A stretch of DNA of 64,000 nt from Diogma glabrata (taxonomy: Eukaryota > Arthropoda > Insecta > Diptera > Cylindrotomidae): contig OY856186.1 of assembly GCA_963693315.1 (NCBI GenBank), positions 385,748,865 through 385,812,864 on the forward strand. Reading direction: 5' to 3'. Positions 20,900 to 34,079 of the stretch are shown piece after piece; the stretch's first letter is position 1, and every line of letters begins with the position of its first letter. Both the position numbers and the translations under genes were made by a program. Under the pieces are notes generated by a model that saw only the letters and a program-made list of their open reading frames with translations, made no database searches and was not told the origin of the DNA.

Positions 20900-22370
20900 T
20901 TTTCCCAAATAAGAATCGGCAATAAGAATTTCTGAAATCATAAAAGACGGAATGCGGCGGTTTATTCCAAATCGATTAATCACTCCTAAAACTGAGCCTT
21001 GGTTCACCCGGGATGTTGATGAGGCAGTGAGGAATAAACACCTGAAACACATAGCGCCTATAAAAAAGCCAGAAATATTAGTAAATACAAAATAGACTTG
21101 GACAAAGACGCGTTTATCCAGAAGAAAGCAAAGAAATTCGCCGAGCACCCAGCTGGCTCACGTAGTTTCTTTCAGGCAGTTAAATCAGTCCAGAGCAATT
21201 TTACTCGATCCTCTATTCCAACCTTAGTTCTGAATGACATTCCCATGAACGACTCAAAAGAGAAGGCTGATCTTTTGGGTCGTATTTTCGCAGAAAACTC
21301 AAACATAGTTGAACCTCCCCATTCTCTCACACTCATTTCCCCAGTTGTAACGAAAATGAAACCAATTATTTTCCGTTGCAATTTTGTACGGAAAATGCTT
21401 CTTTCTATCAATATCAACAAATCTGCTGGCCCCGACGGTATTCCACCCCTCATTCTCAAAAACTTTGCTAGACAACTAGCTCCAATTTTAACAAAAATTT
21501 TCTATTTATCTTATAAAACCGGAATATTTCCCGATTCTTGGAAGCTGGCCAGCATTCAACTCATATCAAAGAAAGGCAGTAAGATAGACCCTTACAATTA
21601 TAGACCAATTGCAATTCTATCGGTTTTGGCTAAAATATTTGAAAAATATGTTAACAACAATTTATTAGATTATTTGGAAATGTCGCGAATTATTGATGAT
21701 AAGCAGTATGGTTTTCGTAGAAGTCATGCAACAGGTGATCTGTTAGCCTACGTATCCCATCTCTGGAACAAATCGCTGGAAAACCACGGTGAGACATTTA
21801 GTATTTCACTTAAAATTTCTAAAGCATTTGATAAAGTGTGGCATAAAAGTCTCATTGCTAAATTAAAATCTTATGGCATAGATCTTACGGTCTCATGGAT
21901 GCATAGTTTTCTTACAGGACGCCAATTTCATGTTAATTTAGATGGTATCACATCCAATATTTTCACAACCAATTCTGGGGTTCCGCAAGGTTCTGCACTC
22001 TCACCAACCTTGTTTCTTCTATACATTAATGATTTACTTATTTCCACAATGCTCCCAATCCATAGTTTTGCTGATGACAGCACATTGCATGCATCACATG
22101 CATCTCCCAAATTTCGATCTCATACTGCAGTTACCACTGATAGAGAGCCGCTAATTGATACTATCAACAAAGACCTGGATCGTATAATGAAATGGGGTGA
22201 TCGTAATCTTGTTTCATTTAATCCAAACAAAACCAAACTTTGCCGTCTTTCACGAATAGAGCGACATACAAATTTCCCTATTAAGATAAACCACGAGGAC
22301 CTGCGTGAGGTTGAATCAGTTAGAGTTCTTGGAGTGGATATTCAAAATAACCTGAAATGGAATAAACTTT
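20900..22370 (+). mobile_element. Jockey-like non-LTR retrotransposon fragment with reverse transcriptase
   Basis: A frame from about 20,920 gives PWFTRDVDEAVRNKH, the linker between endonuclease and RT. After a frameshift near 21,075 a long open frame carries NKSAGPDGIPPLILKN, YRPIAILS, QYGFRRSHAT, GVPQGSALSP and SFADDSTLH. The first catalytic Asp of RT motif A is replaced: the frame has SLKISKAFDKVWH where SLD is usual. Similarity ends after VRVLGVDIQNNLKWN, so the element is truncated at both ends. Inactive. Confidence 0.88.
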
Positions 22371-22640
22371 GTTTCTCATTTTTTATTGTATGTTCCAAAA
22401 GTTATTGGGCATTTGCTGGCAAATTCGTATTAAATACGTATTAAATTTCATTTTTTCGTGAAAAATCGTCCCGTTGACAGTCAGTCGTCTTGCAGTTCTA
22501 GTTAACGTTTGAAATTTTAGTATGTATCTTGCAACACTTTAATCTAAATGCATGTAAAATTTCAGACCTTCATACCACGTCTATGAGGAGATACGAACTC
22601 TTAAAGACGTACGCGGTAAAAATCGCGTTCCAAAAATTAC

Positions 22641-23275
22641 CGTTACTTTTCCTTAAGGAGCACATGAAAAAGCATATATGTTTTTGAAAGAGCATGTCAA
22701 AAAATGAATATCCGTTAAATTTCAAGTCATTTGGAGTGATGTTCCAAAAGTTATAGCCGAAAAATAAGAGTTTTTAATAGGACATAGAATATTTTAAAAT
22801 GTTGGGCATTTTTTTATGTCTAGAAGTGTCTAATCCAGTTAACGAAGTACCATTATCTTTTACACATTGAATTCTACGAGGAACAATGATTTTGAGTGGT
22901 TTTCAACAAAAAAGTGCTAGGAAGATGTGCTAGTCAAAAACCTAGACTTTTAAAAAACTTTCGCAGCATCTCTTTTTGTGCTTCTATTGCGAGCTCAATA
23001 TGAGGGGCACATAAAATTGCAGTACATAGATAAATATTAAAATATTTTTATACGATATTTTTTTTACGATTTGAGGCATGTTCCAAGCGCAAAAAAAACC
23101 AAAATATAAATAAATTTGGAATCGATAAAAAGTGAAAGACACCGACTCAAGTCGCCACCGTTATTTTCCCTTAAGGAGCACATAAAAAAGCATATATGTT
23201 TTTGAAAGAGCATGGCAAACTCTAGATCTCTGTAAAGTTTCAAGTCATTTAGGGTGATGTTCCAAAAGTTATACC
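22641..23275. repeat. Direct repeat, about 115 bp, spaced 519 bp
   Basis: 22,641-22,756 and 23,160-23,275 share CTTAAGGAGCACAT, AAAAGCATATATGTTTTTG, AAAGAGCATG, TTTCAAGTCATTT and GTGATGTTCCAAAAGTTATA in order. A weaker match (TGTTCCAAAAGTTAT) at about 22,391 suggests a longer decayed satellite array with a unit near 500 bp. Confidence 0.75.
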
Positions 23276-23969
23276 CTGCTGATAAAGAAACAAAATTTCG
23301 AAAAAGACACCTCAATTTTAGCGTTTTTGCTACTTTTTTCGCTTGTATGTCCTCTAATTTTTCAAAATAATATTTTTAACACTCAAACTTTTATTTGTCA
23401 CCTACATTAACATTCAATAAGCAAATATAATATTTTAGATTGAGAAAAAATGAGTGATTATATAAAAAATTTTGGCAGAGACAGAAAATTGAAAAGATCC
23501 AGGGATTTATTCGATGTTTTTTTAAAGAATTTTTCTATTCGATGTATCGATGTTTTTTATAAAAACATCGAATCAATGAAAAACTATTCTGGCAAGTGTG
23601 TGCAGCTTTTTGATTTTTATTAATTTTTAATTTTTTCAGATTTTTTCTCTTAAAAATTGTACGAATGCTAAAAAATAGTTTGTTGTGGCTGATTTAGGTT
23701 ATAAAAATATACCGTGTGTTTTTAGCGCATACTCAAATTTAGTTGCGCAAAATACAGTACAGTACAACTGTGTCCTAAACTATATAATAACTAAAATTAA
23801 GGGCATTCAAACAAAGTAATATAGCAAGCCTTGAATTAAAAAAATCAACGGATAAGGACACAAAGTTAATTCAAGAAGTTCCCACAAGATAAAACATTCC
23901 TTACTATACCATTGGGAGGTTTTTAAAGTTACGGGGTGTCGTCAATGATATAACTATATTCGGCATAAA
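23276..23969. other. Non-coding with CATCGATG-type repeats
   Basis: 23,505-23,575 contains several TTCGATGT/ATCGATGTTTT motifs in both orientations after CAGGGATTTATTCGATG. This may be the subterminal region of a hAT element (see 26,354-26,450). Confidence 0.4.
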
Positions 23970-24326
23970 ATGGGACCACATATGCTCAATGCGTCAGAAC
24001 TGGCAATTCTATCTTCTGTATTTCAACTTTTCCGACCGATCGAAGCTGTTACCAAAGAAGTGTCTGGTGATAAGTATTGCACTGGCAGCAAAGCGATTCC
24101 ATTAGTCCATTGTATAGTTTTAAAAATTCAACCCCTAACTGTAGAAAACTCGCTCGCCGAAGAATTGAAATCGCTTATAATTAATGAAATTGAAACACGA
24201 GTGGGTGCTATAGAAACAGTGAATCCACTCGCTATAGCCACTGTATTAGAGCCGAGGTTTAAAAGAATGCATTTCAGGGACGCCCTTGATTCCTCTGCAG
24301 CAGTCGCTAAGTTAAAAACTTTGTGA
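23970..24326 (+). pseudogene. ZBED-type hAT transposase fragment
   Basis: 118 codons resembling the C-terminal half of zinc-finger BED-domain transposases: LNASELAILSSVFQLFRPIE, TKEVSGDKYCTGSKAIPLVH and NPLAIATVLEPRFKRMHF. The YCTGS-IP and 'LDPRFK'-like motifs are family signatures. No catalytic N-terminal part or dimerisation tail follows, so it is a remnant. Confidence 0.8.
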
Positions 24327-25150
24327 AACATACTAAACACAATATATCGAAATGTCGACATCGAATTCAGAAAAATTTGAAAAATAAGAAGATAGCTTTT
24401 TCTTATGGGGTTATCATTAATTAATAATCTGATTCTCTGGGGCCCTATTCGCGAACACATAAATGTGAATTTTGACAGTATTGTAAAGTTTGTATTTCAT
24501 TACATTCAACTGTAACGGTAACGATTTTACAAAAAACGAATTTCACAATATTGCCAAAATAGTCTAAGAGCCAGTGACCGGCAGACTTACGGTATTTTAG
24601 CAAACTCCATATTGATGCTAGGTATAGTTTTCCACCTGCCGTAGTTGAAATGGGTATTCACTATCCCCGCCGATGGTTCCTTTGGGCGTGTCCGCAAGTC
24701 AAAAAACGTAAAAATTGACTTCAAAAACGTGATTTCAGCAAGTCTGCCGTTTTAATATCTTAAAGTATACAATCTCTTTTTAGTAAAAAATCCAATGGCA
24801 GACACCTACTCCGGTTCCGAGTATTTTTTTTTAAATTTCAAAGTTTTAAAATTTCATGAAAATTTACTTTATAGTCCAGTAACTTTATACATCACAGTAT
24901 GCGTCAAATCCGGTAGTTCTGATTTTTTGCAGACTTGTTTATGATGTTTGCCTAATGAATAATCCAAGTTTGTGACCTCGAGCACTGAAGTATCTGAAAC
25001 TTTGATTAAAAGCATTTAAAAGCTATATCTCATCTCACTCATACAATTCTACTAATCCCTGTTAGACTCCATAGAAACTATTCTTGATATGTCGCCTAAA
25101 GCTGAAATAGTCATAGCGGTGATTTTAAAGTTTGACTGATGGCTCCTTCA
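24327..25150. other. Non-coding; short inverted repeat only
   Basis: An 11-12 base inverted pair (CGGCAGACTT near 24,571 and AAGTCTGCCG near 24,739) is visible. No gene was recognised. Confidence 0.35.
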
Positions 25151-26105
25151 TTCTGCTTCTCGGGACGGAAAATCTCAACTTGCTCACTCAGCTAGTTGTT
25201 AAACCAACTCGCATCGCTGACATTAGCAGTCACACAGCCCCTCTTTTGGATTTATTCCTTTCTACTCACCCAGTTATATAGAATAATGGTTGATCCGCCT
25301 AATTGCTCATTTGATCACTGCCTGATGAGGGCAGAATTGAAATCAAAGGCATCTGCAATAAATAATACTCCACATTCACGAACTTTATGGCATTATAGGA
25401 ATGTGACGCTGTTGTTTTCCAAAGATCCGTTCTTCCTGCAGCCCTATTCTTGATTTTCATAAACAATTTTCACAACCGCAACCCATCAATTCAATCATAG
25501 CCGCTTCAAAACGAGATGAAATGATGTCTTCTTTGTCACAGGAAATCAATACTATACTTAAATGGACGAAAGCTAACTGGGTCGAGCTCAATACGTCTAA
25601 ATTTCAAGCGTGTTTTAACACATGTTAACGTGACAGACCGGACTTTTCGCCTAGCATTGAGGGTTACCTTATTAAAAAACTCTCGATCGGCTCACATGCT
25701 CAGTCTAGAAATAACTTCCAAACTTTCCTGGGAAGATCGTATTTACTCAACACCAAAAATGCAGCTATATGTTTAGGATATCTAAGAAGAAGCAAATTCT
25801 ACTTTACTCCTTCTGAATTGCATGTTTGAGCGGGACAGCAAAAACTTATTTAGTCGCATGTGATAGAATTCAACACCGGGGATGCTAGTTAATATGGACG
25901 ATGCTAATTTAACAAACTCTCTGGATGCCCTCGACCATAGACGCAATATCGGGGCCCTCTGTGGATTTTACAAATACTGCTATGGTGAGTGCTCAGCTGA
26001 GATAAAAGCTCTTATGACTAAACGACGCCAGTTCTCTCGCACTACTGAGCAAACTAAGCAATATGTCTCGTCTCTTTTCTCCGAACCCCTTTATGTAATT
26101 CTCTA
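25150..26105 (+). mobile_element. Second degraded Jockey-like non-LTR element
   Basis: Pieces appear in the order of a full element but heavily deleted: endonuclease end YRIMVDPPNCSFDHCLMRAE (about 25,285), RT palm-end remnant TILKWTKANWVELNTSKFQA (about 25,555), and the post-RT tail LTNSLDALDHRRNIGALCGF (about 25,905). Frames change between pieces. Confidence 0.7.
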
Positions 26106-27118
26106 GAATCCACAGTTTTCCGCTTAGTTACAACCTTATAAAACTGCTTAATATAAAGTTTTACCATCCCACTTACACATTTCTTTCCTTTCCCTCTACC
26201 ATCCGCTTGCATATCTTGCTCCTTCACTTTCCACTGCTCTCCACTTAATTACTGTGGTGTCTGAATTCATGTTTACGCGTACCGTTCCGAAAAAAGAAAA
26301 CGAACTTTTTTCGTTCAACTTGAAAAGGATATTATCAAACTATTGCAGAAACTATTCGATGTTGAAAAAACATCGATGTTTTTAAGCGATGTATCGGAAA
26401 ACATCGATGCAAGGTTTCGATGTTTTAAATCGAATAAAAACATTGATGCATTTTTTAAGTGGACTCCCATAGTCATCACGCTCTCGCCTCTTTCATTTGA
26501 TGATTCCCACAAATTTTATACTTCGTGATGCGCCACGAGTCCGACCATAATCCCGCTTATTCGCTCGAAAAAAAAAATCCGAAATATGGCAATTTTTCGG
26601 GCCTTGTATGTTTACTACCACAATTTTGTTTTTTTATTAATGGGTGTGGAAATTTAATTTAAAAAACGAGGGTAACCTTGTCCGACAAAAAGTTGTCTGC
26701 TATTGTCGAAGCCGACAACTAAAACACACCAAAATCACCGGGGTATTGAAAATCAATTACACAGCTGTTTTTTACAGAATTGTTAAACAAAAATTAGTGA
26801 AATTGAAGGGTCATATTGTCCGAAAATTTTCGGCCGCTTTTTTCCCAGTCCGAGACTAATACCAAAATTATGCTTTTTAAGCAATAACCGAACCTATGCT
26901 ATTTGCTCGACAATTACTCAAAAACAACTTTGCGTTATTTGCGAATGCATTTATAGTAATGTTACCTACATTATTCTCTAAATAGAAAAAAATAATGAAA
27001 ACAATACATTAAGTCAAAACCTTATTAAAAGTGACAATTTCTAGTATGATCGAAGAAAAATAGTATGTTTATTTTCATTTCTATAGATTTTATAAAGAAG
27101 AGATTTTAAATATCGTAC
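26106..27118. other. Non-coding, with CATCGATG repeats at 26,354-26,450
   Basis: The repeats (AACATCGATG, CGATGTTTT) resemble those at 23,505-23,575 and may mark the other end of a hAT element that contained the transposase remnant. No gene is supported here. Confidence 0.4.
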
Positions 27119-30100
27119 CTGAGAAGTACTGTAGCCGTTTCAGGCACTCGGAACACCTGTAAAATTAATTAAACCAAGAAACTATTATAGCCTTAATGAA
27201 AATCCAATAAAAATATTTATATAAATAAATATATTTATTGATTTCGCACAAAACAAAAATCCATTTCTATTAAATTCAAATTTTTTTTATTTTTTTTTTT
27301 TCATATAATACTATTTTTTACAAAATTTTGCATACGGATTTTTCCATTATCAGATTTTGATTTAATGGGGTTTATTCAGTAAAATCTTCTATTGAAAATT
27401 TCTGCTATCTTATTTTTTGTATAAATTTCATATAGAAACTTTTGATAGAATATTTTACTAATTAGGCCCCAATGTCATAACTGTTGCAGCAACGATCAGT
27501 TAAATTTCTGTATATTTAGGAAAGCAGCAATCAAACAACCCATAAAATCATACTTTGATATATATTTATTACACACCACCTATGTAGGGCTTAAGTTAAT
27601 CAGTAGTTATATTAATTTTGTGTTTCATGTAACATTTGAGTAGTTTAAAAATAAAATTGTTTTAATCAAAATAATTTAATTTTAGGGTTTTTCAAAAAAG
27701 GGAATTCAAATTAACGATTATTTTTGATAAATCACTAAAAATTCCAACATTGTCAAATAATTTAGATAGAAACGGGACTGGAACTGTTATAGAAATAGAC
27801 TCAAGAGTTATAAAAACATTTACTGATTGTCAAAAGTAAATCCTATTTTGAGAAAATAAAGAGTCATAATCCACGCAACTATCTTTAGTTCTGGATCTGA
27901 AAACATCTATCAACTAGCACTAATACTCAGATATCTCATTACAACAGAAAATAACAAATAATAAATAATAAAATAAGTCCACATACAACAGGTCGAGATA
28001 CTCCAAAGGGAGCGGTGTGAGCGTGTTACACAACCGCCTGGTTTTAAATCGATTTTAAATCAAAGCTCTACGCCAACGCATCGACTTACTCCCAGAGATG
28101 ATCAACGTGAATTTAGATATGCGATTTTTTTGACGTCACAACACCATAGTTTTTAACGAATCAGAAATTAGAATTTTGTTAGAAATTAGATGTTATATCT
28201 TGGTGTAACAAGGATATCGAATCACTGATAGGAGTCATTAATGATTACTGAACCTAGCATATCACAATGAATTCCGTCATAATTGCCAATGACTTGCAGA
28301 AATTGTTGGAGCAATGATGTGGAAACAGTACTACATTTATTCTGATCAGCCATTGATCTTCAATTGTTTTTTGGAACGGTCGAGCTAAACACTCTCACTA
28401 CCCTCATACACTTCGAAATCAGAGACCTACTACTTCGATGGCAAGTTCAAAATAATTCCAAAGACCAGAAGTTCGGAAGGAGATATGCATGTTGATAGGC
28501 AACTAGCCTAACCTACACAATCAAACAATGGCTCTCACTCTGAGTAACAGAAAAAAAAATAATAAAAAGTCCAACGATTGGAATACAACTTGATATGACC
28601 TTGAAATAAAACTGCTCTTACATAACATAAAATTGAAAACCCTTGGCAAATAATTATAGCCAAGGGTTTTGCATCATTTAAGGCCAATCTGACACGAAAC
28701 TAATAAAGTTGTTTATAGCGTCATTTAAGCAAGATCAACGGGTTGATGAGATCAGAAGTTACTATGAAATGGACCATAAACTCATTCTTTGAACATACCG
28801 CTAACGCAGAAACCGAAACAAGCAATACTACAGGCACTTGACTTGAATAACCACAATTTAAGATATTTAATGTGCTTTTGATACTCGTTTACCTGAAGAG
28901 AGTAACTTGAGACCGTTTAAAACTAACAACAGGGAACCACTTTATCATACTTACCTTATATCTCGAACACAAATTTAAACAATGGAAAAATTAGCTCTAA
29001 TGTTAAGACATGCGGAAGTATTGTCGGACGAAGTGTAAACATCTTCTTATTAATATTATTTCCTTACAATAAACGTCTTAGTCTATTCCAATTCAACTAT
29101 TTGTTCAATATCCACCACCAAAGATAGAAAAATCTTAACGCATGCAAAATTGAGTATCTTCTTATAAAAATTTAATAATCTAAAATCTAATTTTTTTTTT
29201 CAAATATAAACATTTAAGCATTTTTGTTTTGAAATATTGCTAAATAAATAAATATCATTTAAAGTAAATCTAAATCAAAGAAACTCGAAACAAATTAAAA
29301 TTTTAAATGTATTCTAAATTTTCTATAAGTGAAAATAAACCTTTCTCTCGTTAAATGAATGTGTTGCATATTGTAATTAATATATGATATTCTCACCTTA
29401 AAACCTAAAGTTTCAAAAAAGGTACACAATCGTGCCTGCCCTGTTGTTTTTCCACCACATGGCCCTAAGAGAAATTAAAACATTTGCATTATTATTTTTA
29501 TTATTTATACATTAATATTTAAATTCGAATAAAAAATAATTTACAACGAGAAAAAGGATAAAAAAAAAAAAAAATGTCCAACACGAGCTCGCCGCAGAAC
29601 ACAATGCGAATGAACACGCATCCGGCAACTCCGAGTGATGTGAAAATTATGCAACTAAATTGCAACGGTTTCGACGATATTCTTATAAATTATATGTGCA
29701 ATAACAATAGCGACCTCGAAAATCCCCGAGTAAAGATTTTTAATGCTTTTGATAAGAAATTTAAAGAAAACTCTAGGATAATCGGGTCGCTATGATCCCC
29801 AGGTACGTCAGGTACATTTTTAAATATCATAATGTTGATCAGCTATCCCGAAAACCCCCCAATAACAAATATTGGATCTTTTGTATAGAAAATTTTGACA
29901 AAAGTCAAGGAGAAGCTGTATAGTAAGGGCGCCTGACCTACAGGTCCACGGTATGACTTTTTAGACATCATATTTGTGATGAGCGACCCCAAAAACCCCT
30001 GAGTAATGAATTTGGGCTCGTTTCGGCTATTATTTACAGAATTATGATTTTTTTTTATTATTCTAAAAAATGCACTTACAAAAATGCATTTTTTAGCTGC

Positions 30101-33100
30101 AGAAATGCAATAAAGCCGATCTGGGTTTGCAACACACCAAACAAATTTTATAATTGACTTTCTGAATCGAATGCAAAAAAACCGCATTCAAATCCGTTTA
30201 ACTATACAGGTTTTCGAAAGTTCAATAGGCTAATCCCTCGTCTAAACGTTCCATCGACTGGAGTAATAATTAAAAAAAAAAAAGCGAAAATGTATGCAGA
30301 AAAACTAATTGTTACAGGCTTTTGTGCAAGTGATGGTTGGCTGTCAAAACTCAGGCGAAAGCACAATATGGTTTTATAAATTACGTCAGGAACATGGAAG
30401 CAGTGAATGAATGAAATTAGCTTCAGTCTCACTTTTTAAAAGATTTCAAGGTCGAAAATATTTTTTAACATGAAGACACTGGAATGTTTTGTAAATGTTT
30501 GCAAACTTAAACAGTTAATAAACCAGAAACAACCCTGTGCTAGAACAATTTTAGTTGCACTCGACCTATCAAAAACATCTAATAAACATACGTCGGGTTC
30601 CGTAATTGTAAATCCAAGATGAGAGTATTACGACAAGGAGTTCCACAAAGTGGAGTTCTCTCACCTTCAATATTTAATCTCTACTTAAGCAGCTACCTGC
30701 CCCATTAGCAAGAATAACCATTACGTCATATGCAGACGATTGAACGGTGCTTGCAACAGGTAACAACCTAGAACAATTCACCAATATCCTCAACAGCTAC
30801 CTTAACATCCTGAATGAGTGGTTCAAAACAAGAAAATTAAAACTTTCCACGGAAAAATCCACTTCTACACTTTTCACCACATGGACGAAGGAGGTAAACA
30901 CAACACTAAGTATCTGCATTGACAACATACTCATTCCTACAGTAAAAAATCCGAGACTGTTGGGTAACATTCGACGCACTGCTTATATTTAATGCTCATG
31001 CACAACAGGTGAACTCTAGACTGAAGAACAGGAATAATTTATTGAAAGCACTAGCGGGTTTATGGGCAAGGATAAAAATACAATAATTACAACGTATAAA
31101 ACAATAGGTCGACCTTTTATAAACTATGCTGCACCCATATGGACACTCCAAGTTGCAAACACGTACTGGAAGAAGTTAACACAAAACGCAACTTTGCGAA
31201 CCGCAACGGGATGTCATTTAATGGCCCACCGAGATCACCTGCACGAGGAATGTAACATACTACCAGTCCGTGAACATAATGAAATGCTAACCAAAAAATA
31301 TATATTGGCCTGTTATAAAGAGCAACATCCTTTTAATGACACCTTATCAAAATTTGAACCACCTAGGGACATAGGGAGGACACCAAGATGCTTTCTACAT
31401 GAGGTTAGAGACCACCAAGTAACAAGCAACATCGATGAAGTTAGTTATAGAACAGACCTAAAAACACTTCATACTAAAGCTGTTGAAGACGTTATTAGGA
31501 ACTAGAAGGCCCCAAATCGAGTTCTCAATAGGAAGCCACCAAAAGTCGCTGCCGAAGAGTTCCAACTACCCCGTAGCACCAGATCCATTCTAGCTCAACT
31601 AAGACACGGTTGGTCACGCATTCTAAACAAATACATGAGCAGAGTTGATCCTGAAGTTATTGACAAGTGTTCCGCATGTGAGCACGCGCTGCACGATGTA
31701 GAGACTAGAGTGTAGAGACCACATATTCAGATGTCCTGAAAATTCAACCAACTTGACGAAGGAAGATTTATGGTACTGCCAAAGAGCAGTAGCAGTGTTC
31801 CTGAAGCTGGACATGGAGACGGAGGATTAGCATCAAACCCGTCGCTACAACAACAACATTAACAAAAATGTAATACATTTACAAATCTCAAAAGAGATGG
31901 TTTAATGTTATAATCCAAACTACTGTCTTTGTTTTAAATAAGGATACCCTGCAGGTACTTAATTGTACTTTTGGGCGTCGGCAATCTCAAAACTCTTAGA
32001 ACCGAGCATTTCTAGATATTACATCGAATTGCTTTGGTGGACTAGTATGATAATGTTTTGTAAAAGCGAAGTTCCTCTCCGTTGGTAAGGAAGTGCAAGT
32101 TATCATTTAAATTTAATAGACAAGCAAATAAAACAGTGCGCTTGGGTATCGACTCGTTAAAACATTTTTAACGCGTAACCGTTTTCAGGAACTAGTGACA
32201 CAACTAAGAACATGAAATTCCTCAACAAATGTCATTTAGCTGTCAAGAGCAGCCCAAACCCTGTGACCGTTACCGTCAAAAGCGCTGATCAAAAATTAAG
32301 ACTGCTATAAAACTGGTTATTGAGAAACACCATTTTTGATCTACAGGTGTGACAGCCCCTACGCAACCCCGTTATTGACATATGAGTTAACGTAAAATAT
32401 CACATACCACTGGAAATAGCAGTGAGATATCACTAGCCATGGTGATATCTTTGAGGTGCTAGCGGATGCTGGCACATTTAATCTTACTTTTGGGAATATT
32501 TGTTGATGACTGCAGGGTATTGCTCGCTCGAATCAACGAACCTTTGTATAAAAATGGTGAATGGAGACTGATCTCGTGAACTCGTTGTTCCGTTGCACAA
32601 AAATGATGATCATGTATTAATTATTATCATGCTATCGATCTACTCACTGCATATAAAATAATCGCTATTGTTGTAGTTGTACCTAACTGACTTATCCCGT
32701 TTGAAAAATCTATCATCAATTACTATCAGTGTGAGTTTTGTCACAACAGTTCAACCAAAGATCAGTGCTTTACCATAAGGATAGTTCTGAAAAAAATGTC
32801 GGGAAAACAACATAAGGCTTCATCAGCTCTACGGTGATTTCAAGGGTTTGTCCTCATGTACTTTGGTATTCCAGAGAAACGAGTTTCTCTGCAAATGCTC
32901 ACTTCATCGGGATCAAACGATAGAATAGTAATCAGAGGACCAGTAAGGTCATACGGATTCAAATGAAATCAAAATAGTTATTTGTTTCACTAGGATAAAA
33001 ATGATAATTATTAATTTTGGGAAGAGTAAGAATGTTGCGACGTTACGAGTTCCAAAATCGATTTCTAGTCAGAGTATAACAAAGTTTTTTATTGACTCGA

Positions 33101-34079
33101 TATGAAACATTGCCTCATTCTAAACATCCTTCTTTTTAGTAGGTTTGGTCACCTCCTAATAGGAAAGAATCATACAATGGTCCCAACAAGAACTACCTGG
33201 TGTTCATCGGAGGCAGACTCAGAAGATACTGGCGTAATAGCGTCAGAAAATCTTCCTGCTATAGGATGTGAAAACTGAAGTCAATTAGCGATTGAACGAG
33301 GTAAATGGAAACTGCTTGCGTAGACTGTAAAATCTTCCTGGAATGTCACCACCAGAGAGAAAGAAGTTTTGTATCCCAAAATATTGTGAACACTATCATT
33401 TTTCTTAGTAAATAATCTTTATTTTACGCAATTTAAATTAAACTTTGTTACAGAAACAGAACTACATGCATCCAGTATATGTATCTACATCTCTCACTTA
33501 GAGTTTAAAATAATAAATTATTTGACTTATCCCTCACGATCACGACCTTTATCAACTTCAAAAACATACCTAAATTATGTTTCTTATCTGTTTGAAGTTT
33601 TTCAAACATAACTTCATAATTTTAAGTGCAGTTAGATAATAAATAAAACCTTATCTACGTTTGTAAATGGAAAAACATTAGTCATTTAAAAAAATTATTA
33701 GAAATTTATTATATTTTTAAACAAATTTGTCTACTGCTGTCGCAGTTGCAACCATTCTATTTTAGTTTTATAAAAACAATAATTTAACATTGTTTACAAT
33801 AAAACAGCTGATCGACAAATAAAACGTTTATGGATGTGTAACGAAAAACGATTATTTGCGCTCATAATTCGACTAAAGAACGATTGGTTGAGTTTGTAAC
33901 GACACATGTGATTTTTTGGTATGAAAAAAACCCGCATGGTGCCGATTTGTATTGATCGAATCAAAAGAAAAATAAATAAAAATTTCACAATAAATATTGG
34001 TATAAAAATACTCACCGCCAGTTAAAACTAATTTATAAACCCTTCTTGGCAACGTGGTTGTCGAATCTGTTGAATCCAT
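27119..34079 (-). CDS. ttd14: TTD14-like gene (TRPL translocation defect 14), three 5' exons, partial
   Basis: Nucleotide-binding protein with a P-loop; in Drosophila TTD14 binds GTP and phosphoinositide and supports light-dependent TRPL channel trafficking (established for the family). Exon 1 (34,079-34,016) encodes [11 protein letters not shown]. Exon 2 (29,464-29,397) continues [20 protein letters not shown], completing the Walker A motif. Exon 3 (27,156-27,119) encodes [13 protein letters not shown]. All junctions are GT-AG and the phases agree (64, 68 and 38 bases). Exon 3 ends mid-codon at GTACGA, so more exons must follow to the left; I found none. Intron 1 is 4.5 kb and holds a Jockey-like element. 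Either the gene extends beyond the window through the Polinton region, or its 3' part is lost. Confidence 0.87.
27157..29396. other. Intron 2 of the TTD14-like gene
   Basis: 2.2 kb of AT-rich DNA. I recognise no repeat family or second gene in it. Confidence 0.6.
29574..31850 (+). mobile_element. Jockey/CR1-like non-LTR element, internally deleted, in TTD14 intron 1
   Basis: 29,574 starts with a proline-rich leader and [10 protein letters not shown], the start of an endonuclease ORF2. RT resumes at about 30,600 with [20 protein letters not shown] and the catalytic YADD, followed by TGA at 30,741-30,743. Later parts include [14 protein letters not shown] and [16 protein letters not shown]. 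After another stop at 31,503 comes [18 protein letters not shown] with the CxxC...H zinc-like tail. It ends with CAACAACAACATTAAC, a typical 3' terminus. Dead copy. Confidence 0.85.
31860..34015. other. Intronic DNA with a partial copy of dispersed repeat R
   Basis: The R copy spans about 32,335-32,570 (see the R entries at 40.7, 42.1 and 51.6 kb). The rest has no supported feature. Confidence 0.5.
32335..32570 (+). repeat. Dispersed repeat R, copy 1 (partial, diverged)
   Basis: Shares TTTTTGATCTAC, CCACTGGAAATAGCAGTGAG and GATATCACTAGCCA with copies at 40,714, 42,059 and (inverted) 51,659. It is the most diverged of the four. Confidence 0.8.

Noticed and set aside
15734..27118. Further TTD14 exons
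   Set aside because: I looked on minus for the expected GIKF and DRGTMDAS-type codons and found none that could be supported.
33794..34015. Minus-strand frame continuing past TTD14 exon 1
   Set aside because: It is intronic readthrough beyond a clear GTGAGT donor that joins in phase to exon 2.
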